From Syntrophobacterales bacterium Delta_02 (GTDB lineage Bacteria; Desulfobacterota; Syntrophorhabdia; Syntrophorhabdales; Syntrophorhabdaceae), in the NCBI GenBank assembly GCA_001603955.1, contig LVAA01000008.1, forward strand, positions 1 through 54,383: 54,383 nt of DNA, given 5' to 3'. Positions 47,601 to 54,383 of this stretch are shown here, piece after piece (within the stretch, counting starts at the first letter, position 1; each line of letters opens with the position of its first letter). A program made the position numbers and the translations under genes. Under the pieces are notes generated by a model. That model saw only the letters and a program-made list of their open reading frames with translations, had not been told where the DNA came from and did no database searches.

Positions 47601-47831
47601 GCCTTCTTCTTCGGTGTCCTGCCTCTGGCCCTTTCGACGGGTGCGGGGGCCGGCGCGATGAAGGCCATCGGCACGGCCGTCGCGGGAGGTATGCTCTCCG
47701 CGACGTTCATCGACCTCTTCTACATACCCCTCCTGTTCGTGGTAGTCTCACAGTTCTTCAAGAGGGGAAAACGGTCAACCCCACCGGACAACAAGACGCC
47801 CGAACCCATCGCTCCTTCGGAGGGACAGTGA
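44649..47831 (+). CDS. RND multidrug efflux transporter (HAE1 family)
   Basis: A 1060-residue 12-helix inner-membrane pump of AcrB/MexB type. It opens [21 protein letters not shown] and contains the paired Asp proton-relay residues in [22 protein letters not shown] (TM4). [18 protein letters not shown] and [14 protein letters not shown] occur in the porter loops, and the C-terminal [15 protein letters not shown] in TM11. The length and motifs fit drug exporters rather than metal pumps. It forms a tripartite complex with the flanking genes. Confidence 0.95.
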   Translation: MLSKFFLDRPVFAWVIAIIIMLVGALAIHSLPISQYPPIAPPSIYIASTYPGASAETVENSVTQIIEQKMTGLDNMIYLSSTSDSSGSSRITLTFTPGTDPDLAWAKVQNKLQLAMTSLPETVQRQGVTVGKATRNWLMIMNLISEDGSMDGDDLRDYAQSNLEKVIARIPGVGEVENFGSQYAMRIWLNPDRLTDFSLSMADVTAALKTYNVEVSAGQFGGAPAVKGQRLNTSIIVQSMLKTPEEFGSIPVRVNTDGSMVRIRDIGRVELGTDAYDIEAFYNGSPSAGMGIRMASGANALDTADAIKAKMEEMSRFFPRGMKVVYPYDTTPFVKVAIGEVVETLLEAILLVFLVMWLFMGNIRATLIPTIAVPVVILGTFGVLQFFGFSINMLTMFAMVLSIGLLVDDAIVVVENVERIMSEEGLPPKEATAKSMTQITSALIGIGLVLSAVFGPMAFFGGSTGVIYRQFSVTIIASMLLSVVVALILTPVLCATFLKPVPRGHEPAENAWPILRPFFAWFDRRFFMLRDRYVGIVERSFSRRKRYFVAYFVIAGIAGLILWNMPTSYIPDEDQGIMLAQVMMPTGSTLEQTKEVVGKLQNYFREKEKDAVESTMTISGIGFSGRSQTNGMVFVKLKDWNKRGSAHLKVKAVAQRAMREFSTLRGALVFAFPPPPVIELGMATGFDFMLLDRGGLGHQKLMEARNQLLGMMSKDRRVVKVRPNGMEDIPEYRVDIDWEKAGALGVPISSIHNTISTAFGSSYVNNFIQAGRVKRVFVQADAPYRMLPKDVDKLYVRNEKGKMVPFSAFATSRWSSGSPRLERYNGFPSVNIWGEPAPGMSSGEAMQAMEEAVEKLPSGIGYEWTGLSYQERMSSSQAPLLYAFSVIVIFLCVAALYESWPIPVANMLMLPLGIFGATLFTWSRGLQNDVYFQIGFLTTLGLTTKNAILIIQFARERLAHGEGLIEATLGAVRTRLRPVIMTSLAFFFGVLPLALSTGAGAGAMKAIGTAVAGGMLSATFIDLFYIPLLFVVVSQFFKRGKRSTPPDNKTPEPIAPSEGQ

Positions 47832-47832
47832 C

Positions 47833-49239
47833 ATGATACGAAAGGCGATCCTTTTCATTGCAGTCGTCGCGAGCCTAGCCGGGTGCACGATGGCCCCGGA
47901 GTACAAACGCCCCGAGGCGCCGGTGCCCACCTCATGGCCCACGGGTCCGGCGTACAAGGAGACCGCTCCCGACGCGGCCGGCGCGGCTGCCGCCAACATG
48001 GACTGGCGCGAGTTCTACACCGACGAAAAGCTCCAGAAGGTCATCGAGGTCGCCCTCCTCAACAACCGGGACCTCAGGGTGGCGGCGCTGAACATCGAGA
48101 AGGTGCGTGCCGCGTACCGGGTCCAGAACGCCGTGATCTTCCCCCTGCCCAACGCCGCGGGGAGTCTCAACGAATACAGGACCCCCGCCGACATCTCCGA
48201 CAAGGGTGAAGGAACGAACGTTCGGATATACAACGCCAACGTGGGGATCAGTTCCTGGGAGATAGACTTCTTCGGCCGCATCCGCAGTCTCAGGGACAGC
48301 GCGCTGGAACAGTACTTCGCCACGGAGCACGCGCGAAGAAGCGCGCAGATAGCCCTTATCGCCGAAGTGGCAAACGCCTACCTGGCCCTTGCCGCCGACA
48401 ACGAGAACCTTAAGCTTGCCCGGTCCACGCTGGAGGCCCAGGAGGCAACCTACGAAATGATCAGGAGGCGCTACGAACTGGGGTCGTCATCCGAGCTCGA
48501 TCTCAACCAGGCCCGAACCAGGGTGGAAGCGGCGAGGGTGGACGTCGCCCGCTACACGGCGTACACGGCCGGCGATGAGAACGCCCTCAATCTCCTCGTC
48601 GGCGCCCCCGTGCCGGCAGACCTCCTGGCTCATAGCCTGGACCTGGTAGCGGCACCGAAGGACGTCTCAGCGGGCCTGTCCTCCGAGGTTCTGCTCAAGA
48701 GACCCGATATACTCCAGGCGGAGAGCCTCCTCAAGGCCGCCAACGCGAACATAGGCGCCGCCAGGGCGGCGTTCTTTCCCTCCATCACGCTTACCACGAG
48801 CATCGGGACCACAAGCAACGAGCTTGCCGGGCTGTTCAAGGCCGGGGCTGCCACGTGGAGCTTTGTTCCCCAGGTCAACGTGCCCATCTTCAATTCGATC
48901 CTCTTGTGGGCCAACCTCGAGGCGGCAAAGGCAACCCGCGAAATATACGTCGCACAGTATGAAAAGGCAATTCAAACGGCATTCAGGGAGGTATCCGACG
49001 CCCTTGCCCGGCGCGGAACCATCGGCGATCAGCTGGCGGCGCAGCAATCCCTTGTCGAGGCTTCCGCGAACTCCTACCGCCTTGCCGACGCGCGCTACAC
49101 GAGCGGCATCGACAGCTACCTCACCCTGCTCGACGCCCAGCGCAGCCTCTATGCCGCCCAGCAGGGCCTCATCAACACCCGCCTGGCAAAGCTCTCCAAC
49201 CTCGTCAACCTGTACAAGGTGCTGGGGGGAGGACAGTAA
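47833..49239 (+). CDS. Outer-membrane efflux lipoprotein (NodT/OprM family)
   Basis: A 468-residue outer-membrane factor. The lipobox is [14 protein letters not shown] (Cys about 18), followed by two copies of the outer-membrane-efflux helical repeat ([21 protein letters not shown], and [30 protein letters not shown] in parts). It is the exit channel of the pump. The start is one base after the transporter stop, with GGAGGGA before it. A repeat element with an inner terminator follows directly after TAA. Confidence 0.93.
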   Translation: MIRKAILFIAVVASLAGCTMAPEYKRPEAPVPTSWPTGPAYKETAPDAAGAAAANMDWREFYTDEKLQKVIEVALLNNRDLRVAALNIEKVRAAYRVQNAVIFPLPNAAGSLNEYRTPADISDKGEGTNVRIYNANVGISSWEIDFFGRIRSLRDSALEQYFATEHARRSAQIALIAEVANAYLALAADNENLKLARSTLEAQEATYEMIRRRYELGSSSELDLNQARTRVEAARVDVARYTAYTAGDENALNLLVGAPVPADLLAHSLDLVAAPKDVSAGLSSEVLLKRPDILQAESLLKAANANIGAARAAFFPSITLTTSIGTTSNELAGLFKAGAATWSFVPQVNVPIFNSILLWANLEAAKATREIYVAQYEKAIQTAFREVSDALARRGTIGDQLAAQQSLVEASANSYRLADARYTSGIDSYLTLLDAQRSLYAAQQGLINTRLAKLSNLVNLYKVLGGGQ

Positions 49240-49370
49240 AAAACCGTTCAAACCGCTTGAACCGCTTGAACGTCGAAGAAAAAATGACCTCTGATGGCCG
49301 TGGCGGCCATCAGAGGTCAAAGTATCCCCGGTTCAAGCGGCTTGAACGGTTCAAGCGGTTCAAACGGTCT
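49240..49370. repeat. Nested repeat element between nodT-type gene and the small gene
   Basis: The left arm is GTTCAAACC, GCTTGAACC, GCTTGAACG (49245-49271). The right arm (about 49329-49370) holds the complementary GGTTCAAGC-type units and ends CGGTCT. The arms touch the stop codons of two convergent genes (TAA 49237-49239 on plus; TAA 49373-49371 on minus). Inside lies the hairpin at 49285-49319. Confidence 0.75.
49285..49319 (-). terminator. Perfect 15-bp hairpin with T-tail on the minus strand
   Basis: TGACCTCTGATGGCC, a five-base loop, then its exact complement. On the minus strand the hairpin is followed by TTTTTT, so it is a good intrinsic terminator for the cheW transcript. On the plus strand it has no T-run. 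Confidence 0.75.
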
Positions 49371-49601
49371 TTATATGGTTATATCTATCTTCCCCGGATG
49401 CAGTTCATCCGTCGGTTTTCCGGGGTCTTTGCCGTACGTTCTGGCGGGTTTCTCGGGTGTTTCCTCGTGGGGCTGGTCCTGGTGGTCCCTTCGGCTCCTC
49501 TCTTCACGCTTCTTCGCACTGACGAACTCCTTCGATACGGAAAGCTTCCTGTCCGTCGGTTGAACATTTCGCAAAAGGTCGACCTTGAAGGTCTCGTCCA
49601 T
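49371..49601 (-). CDS. Small hydrophilic protein behind cheW
   Basis: A 76-residue protein, MDETFKVDLLRNVQPTDRKL, then a charged low-complexity middle rich in Lys, Arg, Glu and Pro, and the end HPGKIDITI. It starts 17 bases after the cheW stop. A terminator and repeat arm abut its stop codon in the same way as they abut other real genes, which supports it as genuine. It may be a flexible adaptor; the function is unknown. Confidence 0.55.
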   Translation of the reverse strand: MDETFKVDLLRNVQPTDRKLSVSKEFVSAKKREERSRRDHQDQPHEETPEKPARTYGKDPGKPTDELHPGKIDITI

Positions 49602-49618
49602 GAGGCTTGCCCCCGTGC

Positions 49619-50086
49619 TCAGTTCATTTCGATATTCTCGATGTCCTTTCTTTCCGGTGACGAGAATATCTTCTTCAGCTCAAGAAGGATAAGTAGCCGC
49701 TCGTCCAGTTTGCCCACGCCCTCTATGTACTCGGACTCTATGCCCGCCACCATGGAGGGAGGCGGTTCGATGGTGTTGGCCGGGATCCTCAAAACCTCTG
49801 AGACGGAATCGACGATGAACCCGAGAACAAGGCCCTCGAGTTCGACGACGATTATGCGCGTCGATTTGTCATAAGGCTTTTCGCGAAAACCGAGTCGCTT
49901 GCGCAGGTCAACGATGGGAATGATCTTTCCCCTCAGGTTTATCACGCCCTCTATGAAAGCCGGTGCGTTGGGGATCTTCGTGATGCTCATCATCTTGTTG
50001 ATCTCCTGCACCTTCAGAATGTCGACCCCGAACTCCTCCGTACCCAGTTTGAACGTCACAAGTTGTAGTATTGTTCCCTCATTCAT
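49619..50086 (-). CDS. cheW: Chemotaxis coupling protein CheW
   Basis: A 155-residue CheW with LVTFKLGTEEFGVDILKVQEI, then VINLRGKIIPIVDLRKRLGF and the late VDSVSEVLRIPA. It links chemoreceptors to CheA. AGAGGAGGAA precedes the ATG and a sigma-54-like promoter lies upstream. It is separated from cheA by the EAL-HDOD gene on the other strand. Confidence 0.95.
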   Translation of the reverse strand: MNEGTILQLVTFKLGTEEFGVDILKVQEINKMMSITKIPNAPAFIEGVINLRGKIIPIVDLRKRLGFREKPYDKSTRIIVVELEGLVLGFIVDSVSEVLRIPANTIEPPPSMVAGIESEYIEGVGKLDERLLILLELKKIFSSPERKDIENIEMN

Positions 50087-50141
50087 CAGGTTCCTCCTCT
50101 TTTCTGTATAATCGGAAGTTTCTCTCCCGACTTAAATCATC

Positions 50142-50157
50142 TGCAAATTGTGTGCCC
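50142..50157 (-). promoter_or_regulatory. Sigma-54-like promoter of cheW
   Basis: On the minus strand GGGCACACAATTTGCA, with GG and GC separated by 10 bases as required (consensus GGCAC-N5-TTGC). Transcription would start about 45 bases before cheW. Confidence 0.5.
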
Positions 50158-50326
50158 AATTTTATGGATACTACAACCGATAGACACAGTCAACCCAAAT
50201 AAGACGGGAAATCGGAGAGTTAGGTAAGCACCTTCCCGGGACCGTTCCCATATGGGGCCCGCGCCAGCAACGCTCGGCCTTCTTCCGCTCTCTTGCGCAT
50301 TTTTTCCTTTGCCCGTCACCAACCTC

Positions 50327-50353
50327 TTTAGTTTGCCCGATTCCAGTCGATAA
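50327..50353 (+). promoter_or_regulatory. Sigma-28-like promoter of the EAL-HDOD gene
   Basis: TTTA, 15 bases, then GTCGATAA, compared with TAAA-N15-GCCGATAA for motility sigma factors. It lies 25 bases before the ATG at 50379. The rest of the 292-base divergent gap shows nothing else I can assign. Confidence 0.35.
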
Positions 50354-50378
50354 AAGATGTAAAGGGAATCCGGGAACG

Positions 50379-51659
50379 ATGAAAAGGAACCCACCAGCCG
50401 GGAGCAGCGGCACGAAACCACAGGAAGAACCGGGTCAGGGCATTCAGGTCCATATCGGCCGGCAACCGATCCTGAACAGGGCCAGGAAGATATTCGGTTA
50501 CGAGCTCCTCTTTCGCAGCGGGAGGGCCAACGCCGCCAGGATCACCGATAACGTCCACGCCACGGCCAGCGTCATGCTGAATGCCCTCAACAACATCGGT
50601 ATTTCGCGGCTCATCGGAGACAAGATGGGGTTCATCAATGTCGATGACAGGGTGCTCGACAGCGGCATCGTCGAGCTTCTCCCGAGCAAGATGACCGTCC
50701 TTGAGCTCCTTGAGACGGTGAAGGTGGACGAAAAGGTCCTGTCCCTTTGCTCGCAGGCGAGAAAGAACGGCTACCAGTTCGCCCTCGACGACTTCGTCAC
50801 CTATGACGGCGCCCCCGAAGACATGCTCCGCATCGCGTCCTTCGTGAAAGTGGACCTCATGGGCACCGACAGGAAGGAACTCCCCGAACTCGTAAGGAAG
50901 CTGAAGAGGCACAACATCAAGCTTCTTGCCGAGAAGGTGGAAACCCAGGAAGAGTTCGAGTTGTGCCGTGACCTCGGATTTGATTACTTCCAGGGCTACT
51001 TCTTTGAAAAACCGTCCATAATATCGGCCAAGTCCATTTCGCCGACACAACTGGTGCTTCTCGAGCTTTCAAGGATCCTCGCCAGGGAAGAGGAGTTCTT
51101 CGTCATAGAAAGCCTCTTCAGGAAGAACCCCGAACTCCACATCAAGCTCCTTCAGTTCATGAATTCGGCGGCCTTCTACACGGCCAACAGGATAAACTCC
51201 ATCGGCCAGGCGATAGCCCTTCTTGGATACCGCAAACTTCAGAAATGGGTGACCCTGCTCCTCTTCGCCGGCGAAGGGCACGACACACGGTCGGCTCCCC
51301 TCTTCGAGCGGGCCGCGATCCGGGGCAGGATCATGGAACTCCTCGCCTCCCGGATAACCCGCGACACCTCCGCCGCCGACATGGCGTTCATCACCGGCGT
51401 CCTGTCCCTCGTAGACGCCCTCTTCCAGGCACCGCTGGAGAACATCCTCACCGACTTCAACCTCTCCGAGGAGATAAACGGCGCCCTCCTGCACCGCGAC
51501 GGCGTCCTCGGCAAGCTCGTCTCAGTGATAGAGACCCTGGAACAGGAGAACTACACGGAGATGGAGACCCATCTCAGGGACGTCAACATGACCTCCACGG
51601 ACCTCTACATCATCGAGAACAACGCGATAATCGAATACGAGTCGATGAGCGAAATGTGA
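50379..51659 (+). CDS. EAL-HDOD signalling protein (YuxH type)
   Basis: A 426-residue two-domain protein. Residues about 22-210 are an EAL-type domain: IGRQPILNRARKIFGYELLFR (in two parts), FINVDD, LELLETV, FALDDFVTYDG, FVKVDLMG, LLAEKVETQ, GYFFEKP. Residues about 215-400 are HDOD (LELSRILAREEEFFVIESLF, LLQFMNSAAFYTANRINSI). EAL domains cut cyclic di-GMP, but here the DDFGTG loop reads DDFVTYDG, so activity is doubtful and binding is more likely. It lies convergent to cheA inside the chemotaxis cluster. It may link c-di-GMP or motility state to it. Confidence 0.88.
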   Translation: MKRNPPAGSSGTKPQEEPGQGIQVHIGRQPILNRARKIFGYELLFRSGRANAARITDNVHATASVMLNALNNIGISRLIGDKMGFINVDDRVLDSGIVELLPSKMTVLELLETVKVDEKVLSLCSQARKNGYQFALDDFVTYDGAPEDMLRIASFVKVDLMGTDRKELPELVRKLKRHNIKLLAEKVETQEEFELCRDLGFDYFQGYFFEKPSIISAKSISPTQLVLLELSRILAREEEFFVIESLFRKNPELHIKLLQFMNSAAFYTANRINSIGQAIALLGYRKLQKWVTLLLFAGEGHDTRSAPLFERAAIRGRIMELLASRITRDTSAADMAFITGVLSLVDALFQAPLENILTDFNLSEEINGALLHRDGVLGKLVSVIETLEQENYTEMETHLRDVNMTSTDLYIIENNAIIEYESMSEM

Positions 51660-51777
51660 GAAGACCGCTTGAACCGCTTGAGCCGTTTAAGGGTTGAAAA
51701 AAAACACCCCTGATGCCCGACAGGGCTATCAGGGGTTTATAACGTTCAAACGGTTCAAGCGGTTCAAACCATCTTTC
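51660..51777. repeat. Nested repeat element between EAL-HDOD and cheA
   Basis: The left arm is AAGACCGCTTGAACCGCTTG and further units (51661-51690). The right arm at about 51741-51776 has the complementary GTTCAAACG/GGTTCAAGC units. A terminator core lies in between. The arms touch both stop codons (TGA 51657-51659 and TGA 51780-51778), filling the whole 118-base gap. Confidence 0.78.
51706..51736 (-). terminator. Core terminator hairpin for cheA
   Basis: ACCCCTGAT and ATCAGGGGT pair around an inner GCCC-GGGC stem. On the minus strand it is followed within two bases by a run of eight T, a good intrinsic terminator. On the plus strand only GTTTAT follows. Confidence 0.7.
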
Positions 51778-53622
51778 TCAGTTCCTCATCTGTATCTGTT
51801 GCGCCTGGGCCTGGGCGGTGGCCCTTCTGTGCATTGTGTAGTTGAGGATGACCGAGGGGATGTCGAGTATGAGGATCACCTTGCCGTCGCCCCGTATCGT
51901 CGCGCCGCTTATTCCCTTGATGTCCTTGAGGAATTCTCCGAGGGGTTTGATGACCACCTCTTCCTGGCCGATAACGGAGTTGACCTTGATGCCGATCGTC
52001 TTCTCGCCGATGGAGCAGATCACAACGTACCCGCTGCCGTCCTCTGAGCCCTGCATGAGAAAGGCCTTGCTGAGGTCCACGATGGGGATGACCGTGTTGC
52101 GAAGGACAAGGACCTCGTTCTTGTCCACCGTCTTGATAAGCCCTTCCTTGAGCTTGACCAGTTCGGTGACGGTGTTGAGGGGTATGGCGAAGAGCTCCTC
52201 CGCCACTTTCACGATAAGGGCCCTCATGATGGCAAGGGTCAGGGGTAGCTTGATGGTAAGCTTTGTCCACTTGCCTTCCTCGGAATCGATGTGCGCCTGC
52301 CCGTTCATCTTCTCGATGTTCGTCCTGACGACATCCATCCCCACGCCGCGGCCCGAGACCTTGCTTATCTTCTGCGCCGTGCTGAGGCCCGGTATGAAGA
52401 TGAGGTTCATCGCTTCTTTCGGGGACAGGCTCGCGAGCTCCGCCTCGTTCATGAGCCCCTTCTCCTTCACCTTGTCCTTTACGGCCTGGATGTTTATGCC
52501 CTTCCCGTCATCGTACACCTCGATGATGACGTGGTTGCCCTCGTTGTAGGCCCGGATGGAAAGAAGGCCCTTGGCCCGTTTCCCCTTAGCCGTTCGTTCT
52601 TCGGGCAGCTCGATGCCGTGGTCGACGGAATTTCGTATGATGTGGATGAGGGGATCCGTCAGTGCCTCTATGAGAGACCGGTCAAGTTCCGTCTCCTCGC
52701 CTTCGACCTTGAGCTCGATGTCCTTTTTGAATTCCGAGCAAAGGTCCCTCACCATCCTGGGGATCTTGTTGAAGACCTTGCTGACGGGCACCAGCCTCGC
52801 CCTCATGACGGAGAGCTGGAGCTCGTTGGTGATAACCTCTATGTAATTCGTTATATCCGTGAGATTGTCGAAGACGGTCTCGCTCTCCTCGCCCTTCTTC
52901 GCCATGCTGTTGACGAGGATGAGCCTGTTCTTCCCGAGGACGAGCTCACCGACGAGGTTCATGAGCTCATCGAGCTTCTTGACGTCGATCCTGATCGACT
53001 GCTCCTCCATCTTGGGTGTCTTCTGCTTCACCAGCGCCTTGTTGAGCTGGGTCTCGGTGATATACTTTTCCTCGACGGCGATCTCGCCTACCTTCTTGTC
53101 CTTTTCCGCCTCCTGTTTCTTCAGGACGTCGTCAAGCTCGGACTTTGTGATGATGTTCTCTTCCACGAGGATCTCGCCGATCTTCTTCGCCTCTTCGGGC
53201 TGAGGCTCGGCACCTTTCTTCGCGGGATCGAGAAGGTCCGTGAGCTTCACGATGACGGCGGACGCATCCTGGTTCTCACTTCCCTGGTCCCGGATGTCCT
53301 CTATCATCAGCTTCATGAGATCGAAGGATTCGAGGAGGATGTCCGCGACCGTTTGGTCCGTGGCCATCTCGCCTTTGCGGATGACCCCGAGCACGTCCTC
53401 CGCCTTGTGGGCAAGCTGGGACAAGCTATTGAACCCCAGGAAACTCGACGTTCCCTTGATGGTGTGAACGGCCCGGAAGATGCTGTTCACGACCTCCTCA
53501 TCCTGGCTCTGCTCGATGACGACAATGTCCTGGATGACATTGTCCATGAGTTCGCTCGACTCCGCTATGAACTCATCGATGATTTCCTGCATCTCATCCC
53601 GCTGGAGAGCTTGATCATCCAT
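51778..53622 (-). CDS. cheA: Chemotaxis histidine kinase CheA
   Basis: A 614-residue CheA. P1 (Hpt, residues 10-110) has AVHTIKGTSSFLG with His53. Residues about 148-200, where P2 is expected, instead hold two repeats of the form GEI-VEE-IT-x-L-x-AL-x-KQ. P3 dimerisation spans about 205-270. P4 kinase spans about 270-450, with IIRNSVDHGIE (N), YDDGKGI (G1) and SGRGVGMDVV (G2). P5 CheW-like spans about 455-600. It phosphorylates CheY on receptor input. It overlaps cheY by eight bases. GAGGAGGAGT precedes the ATG. Confidence 0.95.
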   Translation of the reverse strand: MDDQALQRDEMQEIIDEFIAESSELMDNVIQDIVVIEQSQDEEVVNSIFRAVHTIKGTSSFLGFNSLSQLAHKAEDVLGVIRKGEMATDQTVADILLESFDLMKLMIEDIRDQGSENQDASAVIVKLTDLLDPAKKGAEPQPEEAKKIGEILVEENIITKSELDDVLKKQEAEKDKKVGEIAVEEKYITETQLNKALVKQKTPKMEEQSIRIDVKKLDELMNLVGELVLGKNRLILVNSMAKKGEESETVFDNLTDITNYIEVITNELQLSVMRARLVPVSKVFNKIPRMVRDLCSEFKKDIELKVEGEETELDRSLIEALTDPLIHIIRNSVDHGIELPEERTAKGKRAKGLLSIRAYNEGNHVIIEVYDDGKGINIQAVKDKVKEKGLMNEAELASLSPKEAMNLIFIPGLSTAQKISKVSGRGVGMDVVRTNIEKMNGQAHIDSEEGKWTKLTIKLPLTLAIMRALIVKVAEELFAIPLNTVTELVKLKEGLIKTVDKNEVLVLRNTVIPIVDLSKAFLMQGSEDGSGYVVICSIGEKTIGIKVNSVIGQEEVVIKPLGEFLKDIKGISGATIRGDGKVILILDIPSVILNYTMHRRATAQAQAQQIQMRN

Positions 53623-53998
53623 TGTACTCCTCCTCGCCCTGCAAAAGGCTTTCCACCTTGTACAGTAAGAAATTTGGTTGCACCGGCTTGTTCAGGAACA
53701 TGTTGACACCGGCGTCAAAAGCATCTTTTTTCAGCTTGTCATCCTTCGTCGTGGTGAGCATGATGACAGGCGTGTCCATGTAATAGTAGTTGTCCCGCAG
53801 GTTCCTCACGAACTCGATACCGTCCATGTTGGGCATGTTGAGATCCACGATAACGAGATCGACCTGGACATGGCTCAGTTTTTCCATGGCGTCGATCCCG
53901 TCCTCGGCCTCGGCGATAACATAGTTCTTCCGTTTCAGGATGTATGCAAGGAGCTTCCTGATCGTTGCCGAGTCATCCACGATGAGTATCGTCTTCAT
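53615..53998 (-). CDS. cheY: Chemotaxis response regulator CheY
   Basis: A 127-residue receiver, TILIVDDSATIRKLLAYIL, with the phospho-Asp in LVIVDLNMPNMDG, Thr in IMLTTTKDD and Lys in FLNKPVQP. The order behind cheR and before cheA suggests it is CheA's target. It is three bases behind cheR. Confidence 0.93.
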   Translation of the reverse strand: MKTILIVDDSATIRKLLAYILKRKNYVIAEAEDGIDAMEKLSHVQVDLVIVDLNMPNMDGIEFVRNLRDNYYYMDTPVIMLTTTKDDKLKKDAFDAGVNMFLNKPVQPNFLLYKVESLLQGEEEYNG

Positions 53999-54001
53999 AT
54001 A

Positions 54002-54383
54002 TCATCCTTTCTGATATGCGATAGTGCCCGGGAATACCAGCGGTTTGAAGGCTCGGGAGATGTTGTGGAGCGATTCCGCATGACCGATGGTGAGGAATCC
54101 CTTGGGCTTCAGGCACTCGTACATATGGTCGACAACCTTCTTCTTCATCTTTTCGTCGAAATAGATGAGAACATTCCTGCAAAAGATGAAATCCATCTGC
54201 CGGTACAGTCTGTAAGCATCGTCATCCATGAGGTTCATGAAGTCGATCTTAATGTTCTTTTTTACGCTTTCTTTCAGCTTATACATATTGTTCTCTTCTG
54301 TAAAATATTTTCTTTTGATCGCGTCATCGGTATTGCGGACGCTGTACTGGCTGAAGACGGCCTTTCGCGCCGACTCGAGGACC
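54002..54383 (-). CDS. cheR: Chemotaxis methyltransferase CheR (partial)
   Basis: The 3' part of cheR; the 5' end lies beyond the window. Residues visible include ARKAVFSQYSVRN, DFMNLMDD, FIFCRNVLIYFDEKMKKKVV, GFLTIGHAESLHNIS. These are the S-adenosylmethionine-binding part of the enzyme, which methylates receptor glutamates. The reading frame is open to the last base. Confidence 0.93.
   Translation of the reverse strand, partial: VLESARKAVFSQYSVRNTDDAIKRKYFTEENNMYKLKESVKKNIKIDFMNLMDDDAYRLYRQMDFIFCRNVLIYFDEKMKKKVVDHMYECLKPKGFLTIGHAESLHNISRAFKPLVFPGTIAYQKG

Overview
This is a gene-dense, GC-rich (by eye about 60%) bacterial chromosomal window. The gene content fits an anaerobic Gram-negative of the Desulfobacterota/deltaproteobacterial type: a tripartite RND pump with outer-membrane lipoprotein, SppA, GatCA, a DHH-CBS-poly(A)-polymerase fusion, a branched-chain amino-acid ABC importer, sigma-54-like control of a chemotaxis gene, and many solitary two-component proteins. 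Taxonomy is inference; there is no rRNA in the window and I saw no tRNA.

Layout. 1-6.1 kb (+): the end of valS, a DUF294-type nucleotidyltransferase with a separate CBS-domain partner, gatC, gatA, a type-4 uracil-DNA glycosylase and a UbiA-type prenyltransferase. 6.1-8 kb (-): a receiver protein, a HisKA-only phosphotransfer protein and a B3/B4-domain protein. 8.1-10.2 kb (+): a phasin-like protein and a UbiB/AarF kinase. 10.3-14.5 kb: a CpxA/CpxR-like sensor-regulator pair divergent from a five-EF-hand protein, then an unrecognised protein. 14.5-15.2 kb (-): a DUF364 protein.

15.4-31.9 kb (-) is one very long information-processing operon, read right to left: rimP, nusA, infB, ylxP (DUF503), rbfA, nrnA, truB, rpsO, pnp, an M16 peptidase, dut, xerD, a DHH/CBS/CCA-type nucleotidyltransferase, scpA, sppA. 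A good sigma-70 promoter sits just before rimP. Divergent from it are a UDP-glucuronate decarboxylase and a small Cys-rich protein. A zinc-ribbon protein and a HAD hydrolase follow on the minus strand. Next comes a complete livK-livH-livM-livG-livF importer with an attenuator-like hairpin after the binding-protein gene.

39-42.5 kb (+) holds an aminotransferase-fold protein that has lost its PLP lysine, a periplasmic 5'-nucleotidase, a 65-residue protein and a MarC-family membrane protein, all overlapping. 42.6-49.2 kb is a tetR-RND adaptor-RND pump-outer membrane factor operon with a near-perfect operator over the promoter. 49.4-54.4 kb is a chemosensory cluster: cheR (cut by the window end), cheY, cheA and cheW, a small partner gene, and an EAL-HDOD protein, with sigma-54-like and sigma-28-like promoter candidates.

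The most unusual signal is a family of intergenic repeats built from degenerate tandem 9-mers (GCTTGAACC type) or 7-mers (TTTCAGG type). They begin within a few bases of the stop codon of at least eleven genes. Several copies fold as two long arms, two of them enclosing a compact terminator hairpin, and two copies fill the whole gap between convergent genes so that each arm touches a stop codon. They look like a lineage-specific 3'-end module.
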